Positions 26,790 to 34,901 of a DNA stretch of 62,224 nucleotides are shown piece after piece. Origin of the DNA: Reyranella sp. (GTDB lineage Bacteria; Pseudomonadota; Alphaproteobacteria; Reyranellales; Reyranellaceae); contig NZ_JAUSBN010000062.1 of NCBI RefSeq assembly GCF_030651995.1, positions 1 to 62,224 of the forward strand, written 5' to 3'. Below the pieces are notes generated by a model. That model worked only from the letters and a program-made list of their open reading frames with translations. It made no database searches and had not been told where the DNA came from. Every line of letters begins with the position of its first letter. Position 1 is the first letter of the stretch. A program made the translations under genes and the position numbers.

Positions 26790-27326
26790 TCACTTCTCGA
26801 CGACGGTCCTCAGCTTCGCCAATCCTGCCGCGAAATCCCGGCCGATCATGTCGTCCATGTCCATGAAAGTGCCGATCAGCTTGGTCATGAAGGTGCTGGG
26901 ACCGTACATCGCCCAGGTGACAATCGTCTGACCGCCCTTCGGTTCCACGGTCAGCTCGGCCATGTTGTGACCTTCGAAGGGCTTGAGGAAATCGAGCTTG
27001 ATCACCACCCTGTGCGGCGGCGTCGAATCGACGATCTCCATGCGGCCCTTGCCGACAGCGTCGTTGCCGTCCCATTCGTAGACCGCGCCCTTGCCGCTGT
27101 CGGCGCCGCTGTAGGCGCGCTTCATCGCCGGGTCGCGGCCCTCGTAGGGCGACCACTCGGTCCAGCGCTTCAGTCCTTCGATATAGGGAAAGATCTTCTC
27201 GGGTGGCGCGTTCATCGCCGTCGACCGCTCGACGCGAAATGAATCGGGCCTCGTCGAGGCATAGACCAGAATCACCGCAATGGTCGCCAGGAGGACGGCC
27301 CCAACGATCGTCAGGATCTTCCGCAT
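26790..27326 (-). CDS. SRPBCC family protein with N-terminal membrane anchor
   Basis: A 178-residue START/Bet v 1-type (polyketide-cyclase-like) protein. An N-terminal hydrophobic helix (ILTIVGAVLLATIAVILVYA) precedes the helix-grip fold beginning RVERSTAMNAPPEKIFPYIEGLKRWTEWSP-like; the amphipathic C-terminal helix is MIGRDFAAGLAKLRTVVEK. The fold binds hydrophobic ligands; a specific ligand is unknown. First gene of the operon, preceded by an inverted-repeat operator 22-37 bp upstream of the start. Confidence 0.9.
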   Translation of the reverse strand: MRKILTIVGAVLLATIAVILVYASTRPDSFRVERSTAMNAPPEKIFPYIEGLKRWTEWSPYEGRDPAMKRAYSGADSGKGAVYEWDGNDAVGKGRMEIVDSTPPHRVVIKLDFLKPFEGHNMAELTVEPKGGQTIVTWAMYGPSTFMTKLIGTFMDMDDMIGRDFAAGLAKLRTVVEK

Positions 27327-27347
27327 GCGGACCTCGCGTCTAATTAC

Positions 27348-27394
27348 TTAACCATTGAGTTAATCATTTAGGGTGATACGATAACTGTCGTCAA
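27348..27394 (-). promoter_or_regulatory. Promoter and inverted-repeat operator for the SRPBCC-YceI-VOC operon
   Basis: Leftward, TTGACG (27389-27394) and TAAATG (27365-27370) with an 18-bp spacer form a plausible promoter. Directly over the expected transcription start is TTAAC-N6-GTTAA (27348-27363), the kind of palindrome bound by ArsR-family repressors that often control SRPBCC genes. No ArsR gene is present in the window. The region is AT-rich against a GC-rich background. Confidence 0.45.
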
Positions 27395-27425
27395 TAATCC
27401 ATGGCCATACTTCCTTATCCAAAGC

Positions 27426-27643
27426 GCCCTCTCCGCCCGCGTCACACGCGGAGCAGGGTAATTGCATTCGCCCCAATGACCCGTCGTCCCGACCGGAGCG
27501 CGCAGCGCGGAGTGGAGGGACCTCTTTTCCTCGATTTGACGGCTCTAAGTGGAAAAAAGGTCTCTCCACTCCGCGCTGCGCGCTCCGGTCGAGACGACGG
27601 AGACTTCCATGTGCGACGGCCCTGATATGCGGGCGGAGAGGGC
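27426..27643. repeat. Nested long inverted repeat in a 346-bp intergenic gap
   Basis: Inner arms of 50 bp (27481-27530 and 27551-27600) match as reverse complements at 47 positions, around a 20-bp loop. An outer pair, GCCCTCTCCGCCCGC (27426-27440) and its complement (27629-27643), flanks them, each preceded or followed by a CCAAA box. No gene is seen between 27327 and 27672. The element separates the SRPBCC operon promoter from the monooxygenase stop. Confidence 0.85.
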
Positions 27644-27672
27644 ATTTGGTCTGACGCCGGACCAAAGTGATT

Positions 27673-29277
27673 TTACGCCAGCGCGAAGCCCTCGTAGCCG
27701 TTGGCCACGACCTTCTCGCAGGCCTGGATGTAGGCCGGCAGGCCGCCGATATACGGCATGAACACACGCGGCTTGCCCGGGATGTTGGCGCCGACATACC
27801 AGGAGCTGCAGGTCGAGCGCAGGGTGATGTTGGACACGTCGCCGACATGGCCGACCCAGGCTTCCTGCGCTTCCGGCACCGGCTCGATCACCGTCTTGCC
27901 CTTGGCGCGCAGCGCCTCGAGGCAGTCGGCAATGAAATCGACATGCTGCTCGATCGAGGGCAGCATGTTGGTCAGCACCGAGGGGCTGCCCGGGCCGGTG
28001 ATCATGAACAGGTTCGGGAAGTCCACCACGGTCAGGCCGAGATAGGTCTTCGGCCCTTCGTTCCAGCGCTCCTTCAAGGTGACGCCGCCCCGGCCGCGGA
28101 TGTCGACCTTGAGCAGGGCACCGGTCATCGCGTCGAATCCCGTCGCCAGAACCAGGCAGTCGAAGGTGAAGTCTTGTCCCTTGGCGCGCAGACCCTTCGG
28201 CGTGATGCGCTCGATCGGCTCGTCGCTGATGTCCACCAAAGTCACGTTCGGCCGGTTGAAGGTCTGCCAGTAGCCGGTGTCGACGCACAGCCGCTTGCAG
28301 CCGATGATGTTCTTCGGCACCAGCGCCGCCGCCGTCTTCGGATCCTTCACGACCTCGCCGACCTTGGCGCGCACGAAATCGGCCGCATACTGGTTGGAGT
28401 CGTCGTTCAGCAGCAGGTCCGAGAAGGAGGCCATGAATCCCAGGCCGCCATAGTCCCAGCGTGCCTGGAACTGGCGGTTGCGCTCCTCCTCCGGTGTCTC
28501 GACGGCCGAAGCGGGATTGATGGTGAAGTCGATGCCGGCCGGCTTGCTCTTGGCCCGCTTGCGCATCTCGGGATAGCTCGCCTTCACCTGCCGCACATAG
28601 TCGGGATCGAGCGGCTTGTTGTGCGCCGGCACGGTGTAGTTGGCGGTGCGCTGGAAGACGGTGAGGTGTTTGGCCTGCTCGGCCATCACCGGGATCGACT
28701 GGATGGCCGAGGAGCCGGTGCCGATCACGCCTACGGTCTTGCCCGTGAAATCGACCCCCTCGTGCGGCCAGTTGCCGGTGTGATAGGTCGGCCCTTGGAA
28801 CTCCTCCAGCCCGGGAATCTTCGGCGTGTTGGGCGAGGACAGGCAGCCCATGGCGGTGATCACGAAGCGGGCCGTGACCTGCTCGCCCGTGCCGCCCCCG
28901 ACCTTCTCGGTCTCGACGCGCCACAGGTTGGCGGCCTCGTCGAAGACGGCCTTGCCCACCCGCGTCTCGAAGCGGATGTCGCGGCGCAGGTCGTAGCGGT
29001 CGGCGACGTGGTTGGCGTAGCGCAGCAGCTCGGGCTGGGTGGCGTAGCGCTCACTCCATTCCCAGTCCTGCTCCAGTTTGGGATCGAACTGGTAGGAATA
29101 CTGGACGCTCTCGACGTCGCAGCGTGCGCCGGGATAGCGGTTCCAGTACCAGGTGCCGCCCACACCCTTGCCAGCCTCGAACACGCGCGCCGTGAAGCCC
29201 TTCTGGCGAAGCCGGTGCAGCATGTACATGCCGCCAAAACCTGCACCGATGATCACCGCATCGAAATCGATCGACAT
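27673..29277 (-). CDS. Flavin-containing monooxygenase, Baeyer-Villiger type
   Basis: A 534-residue FAD/NADPH monooxygenase. FAD-binding IIGAGFGGMYML (9-20), the Baeyer-Villiger fingerprint FQGPTYHTGNWP (160-171), and the NADPH Rossmann motif GVIGTGSSA (183-191) are all present, and the length fits the type I family. The enzymes insert oxygen next to a ketone to give esters or lactones using NADPH and O2. The ketone is unknown; cyclic or aryl ketones are usual for the class. Single gene, divergent from the FAD oxidoreductase at 29391. Confidence 0.94.
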   Translation of the reverse strand: MSIDFDAVIIGAGFGGMYMLHRLRQKGFTARVFEAGKGVGGTWYWNRYPGARCDVESVQYSYQFDPKLEQDWEWSERYATQPELLRYANHVADRYDLRRDIRFETRVGKAVFDEAANLWRVETEKVGGGTGEQVTARFVITAMGCLSSPNTPKIPGLEEFQGPTYHTGNWPHEGVDFTGKTVGVIGTGSSAIQSIPVMAEQAKHLTVFQRTANYTVPAHNKPLDPDYVRQVKASYPEMRKRAKSKPAGIDFTINPASAVETPEEERNRQFQARWDYGGLGFMASFSDLLLNDDSNQYAADFVRAKVGEVVKDPKTAAALVPKNIIGCKRLCVDTGYWQTFNRPNVTLVDISDEPIERITPKGLRAKGQDFTFDCLVLATGFDAMTGALLKVDIRGRGGVTLKERWNEGPKTYLGLTVVDFPNLFMITGPGSPSVLTNMLPSIEQHVDFIADCLEALRAKGKTVIEPVPEAQEAWVGHVGDVSNITLRSTCSSWYVGANIPGKPRVFMPYIGGLPAYIQACEKVVANGYEGFALA

Positions 29278-29390
29278 GCGTCCTCCAGAATTGCGGAAGC
29301 GGGTAGAAAGCCCTCGGCAAAATTAGTGCGGGAGAGCAGGTGACCGCGCAAGCCTTCCCATGGCACCTCTTCTCGCGGAGAAGAATGGAA

Positions 29391-30704
29391 ATGGCTGAAG
29401 TCGACTATCCAACGAGTTGGTATGCCGCCACGCGAGACGCGGACGGGGCGCGCGCGCCGCTCGCCACCCGGGAGGAAGCCGATGTCGCGGTCGTCGGCGG
29501 CGGCTTTGCGGGCCTGCACACGGCGCGCCTGCTGGCCCAGCAGGGAAAGCGGGTCGTGCTGCTGGAGCGGCGGCGCATCGGCTGGGGCGCGTCGGGCCGC
29601 AACGGTGGCTTCGTCGGTCCTGGCTATGCCCAGCGCTCCGGCGCCTTGATCGACCAGTTGGGTCTCGATCACGGCCGCCAGCTCTATGCCCAGTCGCAGC
29701 GCGGCGTGGCGATCGTCCGCGATGCCATCTCCGAACTGGGCCGCCCCGACATCCTGATGGGCAGCGGGAAGCTCAGCATCTCGCGCACCGATCAGGGCGC
29801 CGGGTTTGCCGACCGCACGCGCAGGCTCGCGGATCAGCTCAGCGCCTCCTTCGAGCCGTGGGAGACCTCGCGCGTGCGCGCGGTGCTCGCGACAGCGCGT
29901 TATCATCAGGCGATCCATGATCCGACCTCGTTCCACATCCATCCACTGAATCTCGCGCTGGCTTTGGCCAACGATATCGAACGGCAGGGCAGCGCGATTC
30001 ACGAAGGCACGGAGGCCATCGGACTTGACCGCGACAGCAACGGATGGTGGCTGCGCACTCTGCACGGCAGCGTGAAGGCCCGGCATGTCGTGCTGGCCGG
30101 CAATGCCGATCTCGGCGCCGTGCAGCCACGCATTGCGCGGGCGGTGCTGCCGGTCGCGACCTACGTCGCCGTCACGGAGAAGCTCGGCCCCCGTCTCGGC
30201 CAGGCGATCCGCTGGACGGGCGCGATCTCCGACACGCGCCGCGCCGGCGACTATTATCGCGTCGTCGACGGAGACCGGCTGCTGTGGGGCGGCCGCATCA
30301 CCACCGACACGACCGAGCCGCGGCGACTGCGCGAGATGATGCGCGGCGACATGCTGTCGGTCTATCCGCAGCTCGGCAACATCGACATCGCCTACGCCTG
30401 GCCCGGCATCATGGGCTACGCGCCGCACAAGATGCCCCAGGTGGGCGAGATCGAGCCCGGGCTCTGGGTCTGCTCGGCCTTCGGCGGCCATGGCGTCGCC
30501 CAGACGGCCGCAGGCGCCGATGCGGTCGCGGCCGGCATCCTGGGCGATCCCTCGCGCTGTCACCTGTTCGCGCCGTTCGGCACCGGCTGGGCCGGTGGGC
30601 CCGCCGGCCGTGCGGCGACGCAGCTTGCCTTCTGGGGCCTCCAGATGCGTGACTGGTGGGACGAGAAGCGCCAGGCGCAGAACGCGGAGACGTTGCGGAC
30701 ATGA
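29391..30704 (+). CDS. FAD-dependent amine/amino-acid oxidoreductase (DAO family)
   Basis: A 437-residue flavoprotein from ATG 29391 (MAEVDYPTSWYAATRD); a GTG at 29340 and ATG at 29385 are alternatives. FAD motif VAVVGGGFAGLHTARLLA with RIGWGASGRNGGF, and the C-terminal FSAFGGHGVAQT-like flavin-contact segment (CSAFGGHGVAQT). The closest type is the gamma-glutamylputrescine or D-amino-acid oxidase group, which oxidises amines to imines. The stop overlaps the next gene by ATGA (30701-30704), so it is part of a three-gene operon with a molybdenum hydroxylase and a methyltransferase. Confidence 0.92.
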   Translation: MAEVDYPTSWYAATRDADGARAPLATREEADVAVVGGGFAGLHTARLLAQQGKRVVLLERRRIGWGASGRNGGFVGPGYAQRSGALIDQLGLDHGRQLYAQSQRGVAIVRDAISELGRPDILMGSGKLSISRTDQGAGFADRTRRLADQLSASFEPWETSRVRAVLATARYHQAIHDPTSFHIHPLNLALALANDIERQGSAIHEGTEAIGLDRDSNGWWLRTLHGSVKARHVVLAGNADLGAVQPRIARAVLPVATYVAVTEKLGPRLGQAIRWTGAISDTRRAGDYYRVVDGDRLLWGGRITTDTTEPRRLREMMRGDMLSVYPQLGNIDIAYAWPGIMGYAPHKMPQVGEIEPGLWVCSAFGGHGVAQTAAGADAVAAGILGDPSRCHLFAPFGTGWAGGPAGRAATQLAFWGLQMRDWWDEKRQAQNAETLRT

Positions 30705-33001
30705 CGATCCAACGGATTGGCGACTCACCCCGGCGGCGCGAGGACGCGCGCTTCGTCACCGGCCACGGCGCCTATCTCGACGACCTGACGTTCGAGCGGC
30801 TGGCCCACGCCGTCGTGCTGCGCTCGCCGCATGCCCATGCGCTCGTTCGGTCGATCGACGCCACCGCGGCCCGGGCGGCGCCTGGCGTCCTCGCCGTCCT
30901 CACGGCCGCCGAGGCCACCGCCGACGGGCTGCAGCCGCTTCGCCCCTATGCCGAGGCGAACGTGCAGACCGGCGAGCCCTTCGCCTTCGCAGCCCAGCCG
31001 CTGCTGGCCATGGACAAGGTTCGTTTCGCCGGCGAGCCCGTGGGGCTGATCGTGGCCGAAACGCACGCGCAGGCGCTGGATGCCGCCGAGTTGGTGGTCG
31101 TGGACTATGAGACGCTGCCGGCCGTGACCTCGGCAGAGGCGGCCCGAGCCCCGGGCGCGCCGCAGCTCTCCGACGAGATCCCGGGCAATACCTGCCTCGA
31201 TTGGCGGACCGGGGACATGAGCGGCGCCGAGGCCGCCTTCGCCGCCGCGGCGCATGTCGTGTCGCTCGACCTCGACAACCATCGAATCGTGATGAACCCG
31301 ATGGAGCCGCGCGGCGGCGTGGGCACGTTCGATCCCGTGACCGGCCGCTATACGCTCCACGTCTCCAGCCAGAACATCCACATCAACCGCAACCACGTGG
31401 CCCGCGCGCTCGGGGCCGAGCCGAAGGACGTGCGGTTCGTGGCGCCCGACGTGGGCGGCGGCTTCGGCGCCAAGAACTTCGCCTATGTCGAGCATGCCCT
31501 GGTCCTGTGGGCCGCCCGCACGGTCGCCCGGCCGGTCAAGTGGATCGCGAGCCGCAGCGAGGTGTTCCTGTCCGATCATGCCGCGCGCGACATGCGGGCC
31601 GAGGCGTCGCTGGCGCTCGACGCGCAGGGCAAATTCCTCGCCCTCCGGATCGCCAGCGTTGCCAATCTCGGCGCCTACATGGCCGGCGCCGGCGGCGGCG
31701 TGCAGACCTTCCAGTACATCCACCTGCAGGGCTCGGTGTACCGCATCCCTGCGATCGCCCTTCACGTTGTGGCGGTCGTCACCAACACCGCCCCGATCGG
31801 CGTCACGCGCGGACCGGGCTTCGCCGAGGCGATCAACATCGTCGAGCGGCTGATCGATGCGGCAGCACACCGGACCGGCTTCGATCGCGCCGACCTCAGG
31901 CGCTGGAACATGGTGCCGCCCGAGGCAATGCCGATGACCAACGCCTTCGGCTTCGAAGTCGACAGCGGCCACTTCGCCGAATCGCTCGACCATGCGCTGG
32001 TTCGTGCCGACCGCGCGGGCTTCGAGGCGCGACGGCGCGAGAGCGCGCAGCACGGACGGCTGCGCGGGCTGGGCTTCGCCTATCACATCAAGGCGACCGG
32101 CGGGCCGCCCGACGAGAATGTCGACGTGCGCTTCGAAGCCGACGGCACGATCTCGCTGATCACCGGCACGCAGCATATCGGCCAGGGCCACGAGACGACC
32201 TTCCCGCAGATCCTCGCCCACCGGCTGGGCGTGCCCAACGCGCGCATCCGCCTCGTCCAGGGTGACACCGACGCGATCCCGTTCGGCGGCGGCCACGGCA
32301 GCTCGCGCGCGACCTACATGGGCGGTACGGCGATCTGGCGGGCCTCGGACGAGATCGTCGCCAAGGGCACGGTGCTCGCAGCGGACGCCCTGGAAGCCTC
32401 GGAAGCCGACATCCGCTTCGAGGAGGGCCGCTTCGTCGTTTCCGGCACGGACCGCGCCATCGGCCTGCTCGAGGTGGCCGCGCTCGGCCGCGACAAGGGG
32501 CAGCCGCTCGACACCTTCCACGCCTGGAAGCGCGAGCACATGACCTTTCCCAACGGCGCGCACGTCGTGGAGGTCGAGATCGACCGCGACACCGGGCGGG
32601 TGGCCCTCGCACGCTACACGGCGGTCGACGATTACGGCGTGCTGGTCAACCCGATGGTCGCCACCGGCCAGGCGCACGGCGCCATGGCCCAGGGCGCGGG
32701 CCAGGCGCTGCTGGAGCACGCGACCTACGATCCCGCGTCGGGGCAGATGCTCGCCGGCTCATTCATGGACTATGCCCTGCCCCGCGCCGACGACCTGCCG
32801 TCGTTCGACCTCGGCTTCAACCCCACCCGCTGCACGACCAATCCGCTGGGGGTGAAGGGCTGCGGCGAGGCCGGCGCCATCGCGGCCTTCCCCGCCATCG
32901 CCAACGCCATCCTTGACGCGCTGGCCCCGCTCGGCGTGAAAGGTTTCGACGGACCTGCGACCCCCTCGCGGATCTGGCAGGCCATCCAGGAGGCACGATG
33001 A
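30701..33001 (+). CDS. Xanthine dehydrogenase/CoxL-family molybdopterin-binding subunit (second copy)
   Basis: A 766-residue molybdenum hydroxylase large subunit starting MTIQRIGDSPRRREDARFVT. Motifs: APDVGGGFGAKN, the active-site loop as GVTRGPGFAE where relatives have AYRGAGRPE, THQ-like GTQHIGQGHETTF, and VKGCGEAG with the catalytic Glu near the C-terminus. It differs clearly from the copy at 8020, so the two are not a recent duplication. As there, no FAD or 2Fe-2S partner subunit is adjacent. Both ends overlap neighbours by four bases, so translation is coupled with the FAD oxidoreductase and the methyltransferase. Confidence 0.92.
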   Translation: MTIQRIGDSPRRREDARFVTGHGAYLDDLTFERLAHAVVLRSPHAHALVRSIDATAARAAPGVLAVLTAAEATADGLQPLRPYAEANVQTGEPFAFAAQPLLAMDKVRFAGEPVGLIVAETHAQALDAAELVVVDYETLPAVTSAEAARAPGAPQLSDEIPGNTCLDWRTGDMSGAEAAFAAAAHVVSLDLDNHRIVMNPMEPRGGVGTFDPVTGRYTLHVSSQNIHINRNHVARALGAEPKDVRFVAPDVGGGFGAKNFAYVEHALVLWAARTVARPVKWIASRSEVFLSDHAARDMRAEASLALDAQGKFLALRIASVANLGAYMAGAGGGVQTFQYIHLQGSVYRIPAIALHVVAVVTNTAPIGVTRGPGFAEAINIVERLIDAAAHRTGFDRADLRRWNMVPPEAMPMTNAFGFEVDSGHFAESLDHALVRADRAGFEARRRESAQHGRLRGLGFAYHIKATGGPPDENVDVRFEADGTISLITGTQHIGQGHETTFPQILAHRLGVPNARIRLVQGDTDAIPFGGGHGSSRATYMGGTAIWRASDEIVAKGTVLAADALEASEADIRFEEGRFVVSGTDRAIGLLEVAALGRDKGQPLDTFHAWKREHMTFPNGAHVVEVEIDRDTGRVALARYTAVDDYGVLVNPMVATGQAHGAMAQGAGQALLEHATYDPASGQMLAGSFMDYALPRADDLPSFDLGFNPTRCTTNPLGVKGCGEAGAIAAFPAIANAILDALAPLGVKGFDGPATPSRIWQAIQEAR

Positions 33002-33591
33002 AGCGACAGGCACCGGCGGCAGCCCGGAACCGGCAACCCATCCTCGACGTGCTGCAGCCGCGCCTGCCCGAAAGGGGGCTCGTGCTGGAGATCGCCAGCG
33101 GCACCGGCGAGCATGTCGTGCACTATGCCGGCGCCCGGCCCGACCTCACCTTTCAGCCGAGCGACCCCGATGCCGACGCCCGCGCCAGCATCGACGACTG
33201 GGTGCGGACCCTGGGCCTCGACAACGTGCGTCCGGCCCTCGAGATCGACGTCACCCGGGCGACATGGCCGGTCGAGCGGGCGGACGCCGTGGTCTGCTGC
33301 AACATGATCCACATCGCGCCATGGGAGGCCGCCGTCGGGCTGGTGACCGGCGCGGCGCGCCTGTTGGCCCCGGGCGGCCTGCTCTTCACCTACGGCCCCT
33401 ACCGACGGGGCGGCCGGCACACCGCGCCCAGCAACGAGGCCTTCGACACCGACCTGAAACGGCGCAATCCCGCATGGGGCGTGCGCGACCTCGAGGCCGT
33501 CACCGAACTCGCCCTCGGGCAGGGCTTTGGGGAGCCGGACATCGTCGAAATGCCGGCGAACAATCTGTCGCTCTTGTTCAAGCGGCTGTGA
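32998..33591 (+). CDS. DUF938 SAM-dependent methyltransferase-like protein
   Basis: A 197-residue class I methyltransferase fold of the DUF938 family. SAM-binding motif VLEIASGTGEHVVHYA, the acidic loop FQPSDPDADARASIDDW, and the characteristic CCNMIHIAPWEAA and YGPYRRGGRHTAPSNEAFD. The methyl acceptor is unknown for the family. Start ATG at 32998 sits behind AGGAGG and overlaps the hydroxylase stop. Confidence 0.93.
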   Translation: MKRQAPAAARNRQPILDVLQPRLPERGLVLEIASGTGEHVVHYAGARPDLTFQPSDPDADARASIDDWVRTLGLDNVRPALEIDVTRATWPVERADAVVCCNMIHIAPWEAAVGLVTGAARLLAPGGLLFTYGPYRRGGRHTAPSNEAFDTDLKRRNPAWGVRDLEAVTELALGQGFGEPDIVEMPANNLSLLFKRL

Positions 33592-33706
33592 AGCTGCTGG
33601 GCGGTGGCAATCGTGCAGGGGATGCGCTAACGCTTCAGCCGGCCTCGCGGGGAGCATCGTCGGAAACATGTCGAATCGTAACGATGAAGCCGTAGTTCTT
33701 GCAGTC

Positions 33707-34882
33707 ATGAAACCGTTTCGGGCGCTGGCGCCCTTGGTGGCTGCGGTCGCACTGGCCGCGCTGGTGACCGGCTGCAAGCAGGAGAACAAGTTCCAGCCCC
33801 CGCCGCCCGCCGAGGTCAACGTCGGCGTGCCCGTAAAGCAGGACGTGGCGCCGTTCGAGGTGCTCACCGGCAACACCGTGGCCTTCGCGACCGTCGACCT
33901 GGTCGCCCGCGTCGAGGGCTTCCTGGTCTCCCAGGACTATGTCGACGGCTCCGAGAAGAAGAAGGGCGACAAGCTCTTCGGCATCGAGCAGACGATGTAC
34001 AAGGCCCAGCTCAAGGAGGCCGAGGCCCAGCTCGACGGCGCCAAGGCCTCGCTGGCCCAGGCCGAGGCCGAGTTCACCCGCCAGGAGACCCTGCTGCGCC
34101 AGAACGTCTCGGCGCAGGCCACCTTCGACACAGCCAAGGCCAAGCGCGACAATGCGCGGGCCACGGTCGAGAATGCCGAAGGCAACCTCACGGTCGCCCA
34201 GACGAACCTGGGCTACACCACGGTCCTCGCGCCGTTCGACGGCGTCGTCAGCAAGCATCTCGTCTCGGTCGGCGAACTGGTCGGCGCCTCGACGGCCACC
34301 AAGCTCGCCTCGATCGTCCAGCTCGATCCGATCTACGTCACGTTCAACATGAGCGAGCAGGACATTCTGCAGATCCGCGAGAATCTAAAGAACCGGCGTG
34401 TCGACGTCGAGGAACTGAGCAAGGTGCCGGTCGAGATCGGCCTGATGAACGAGCAGGGCTTCCCCCACAAGGGCTTCCTCAACTACGTGTCGCCGGAACT
34501 CGATTCGACGACCGGTACGATCCTGGTCCGCGCCCTGTTCAACAATCCGACGCGCGCGCTGATCCCCGGCTTCTTCGTGCGGGTCAAGGTCCCGCAGGGC
34601 CTGAGCGCCACGGCCTCGCTGCTGGTGCCCAATCGCGTGATCGGAGAGGATCAGGCCGGCAAGTACCTGCTGACGGTCAACAAGGACAATGTCGTGGTCC
34701 AGACCCGGATCACCACCGGCCAGCTCCTCGCCAACGGCCTGCGCGTAATCCCGACGGGCCTGAAGCCGGACGATCAGGTCGTGCTCAGCACCAATGGCGC
34801 AGCGATTCCAGGCGCCAAGGTGGTTCCGAAGGTGACGACAATTCCCGTTGCGGCCGACGGCACTCCCGCCGCACCCAAGTGA
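33707..34882 (+). CDS. RND efflux periplasmic adaptor (membrane fusion protein)
   Basis: A 391-residue adaptor lipoprotein. From ATG 33707 the signal peptide ends in a lipobox (ALVTGC), placing it in the inner membrane facing the periplasm; an ATG at 33668 would add 13 residues. Order: lipoyl half-motif (TVAFATVDLVARVEGFL), a coiled-coil hairpin (about 95-160, KEAEAQLDGAKASLAQAEAE), second lipoyl half (LGYTTVLAPFDGVV), beta-barrel and membrane-proximal domains. It couples the downstream pump to an outer-membrane channel. The pump gene starts 19 bp later. Confidence 0.94.
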   Translation: MKPFRALAPLVAAVALAALVTGCKQENKFQPPPPAEVNVGVPVKQDVAPFEVLTGNTVAFATVDLVARVEGFLVSQDYVDGSEKKKGDKLFGIEQTMYKAQLKEAEAQLDGAKASLAQAEAEFTRQETLLRQNVSAQATFDTAKAKRDNARATVENAEGNLTVAQTNLGYTTVLAPFDGVVSKHLVSVGELVGASTATKLASIVQLDPIYVTFNMSEQDILQIRENLKNRRVDVEELSKVPVEIGLMNEQGFPHKGFLNYVSPELDSTTGTILVRALFNNPTRALIPGFFVRVKVPQGLSATASLLVPNRVIGEDQAGKYLLTVNKDNVVVQTRITTGQLLANGLRVIPTGLKPDDQVVLSTNGAAIPGAKVVPKVTTIPVAADGTPAAPK

Positions 34883-34901
34883 CCGGCCGGGGAACACAGT
34901 C

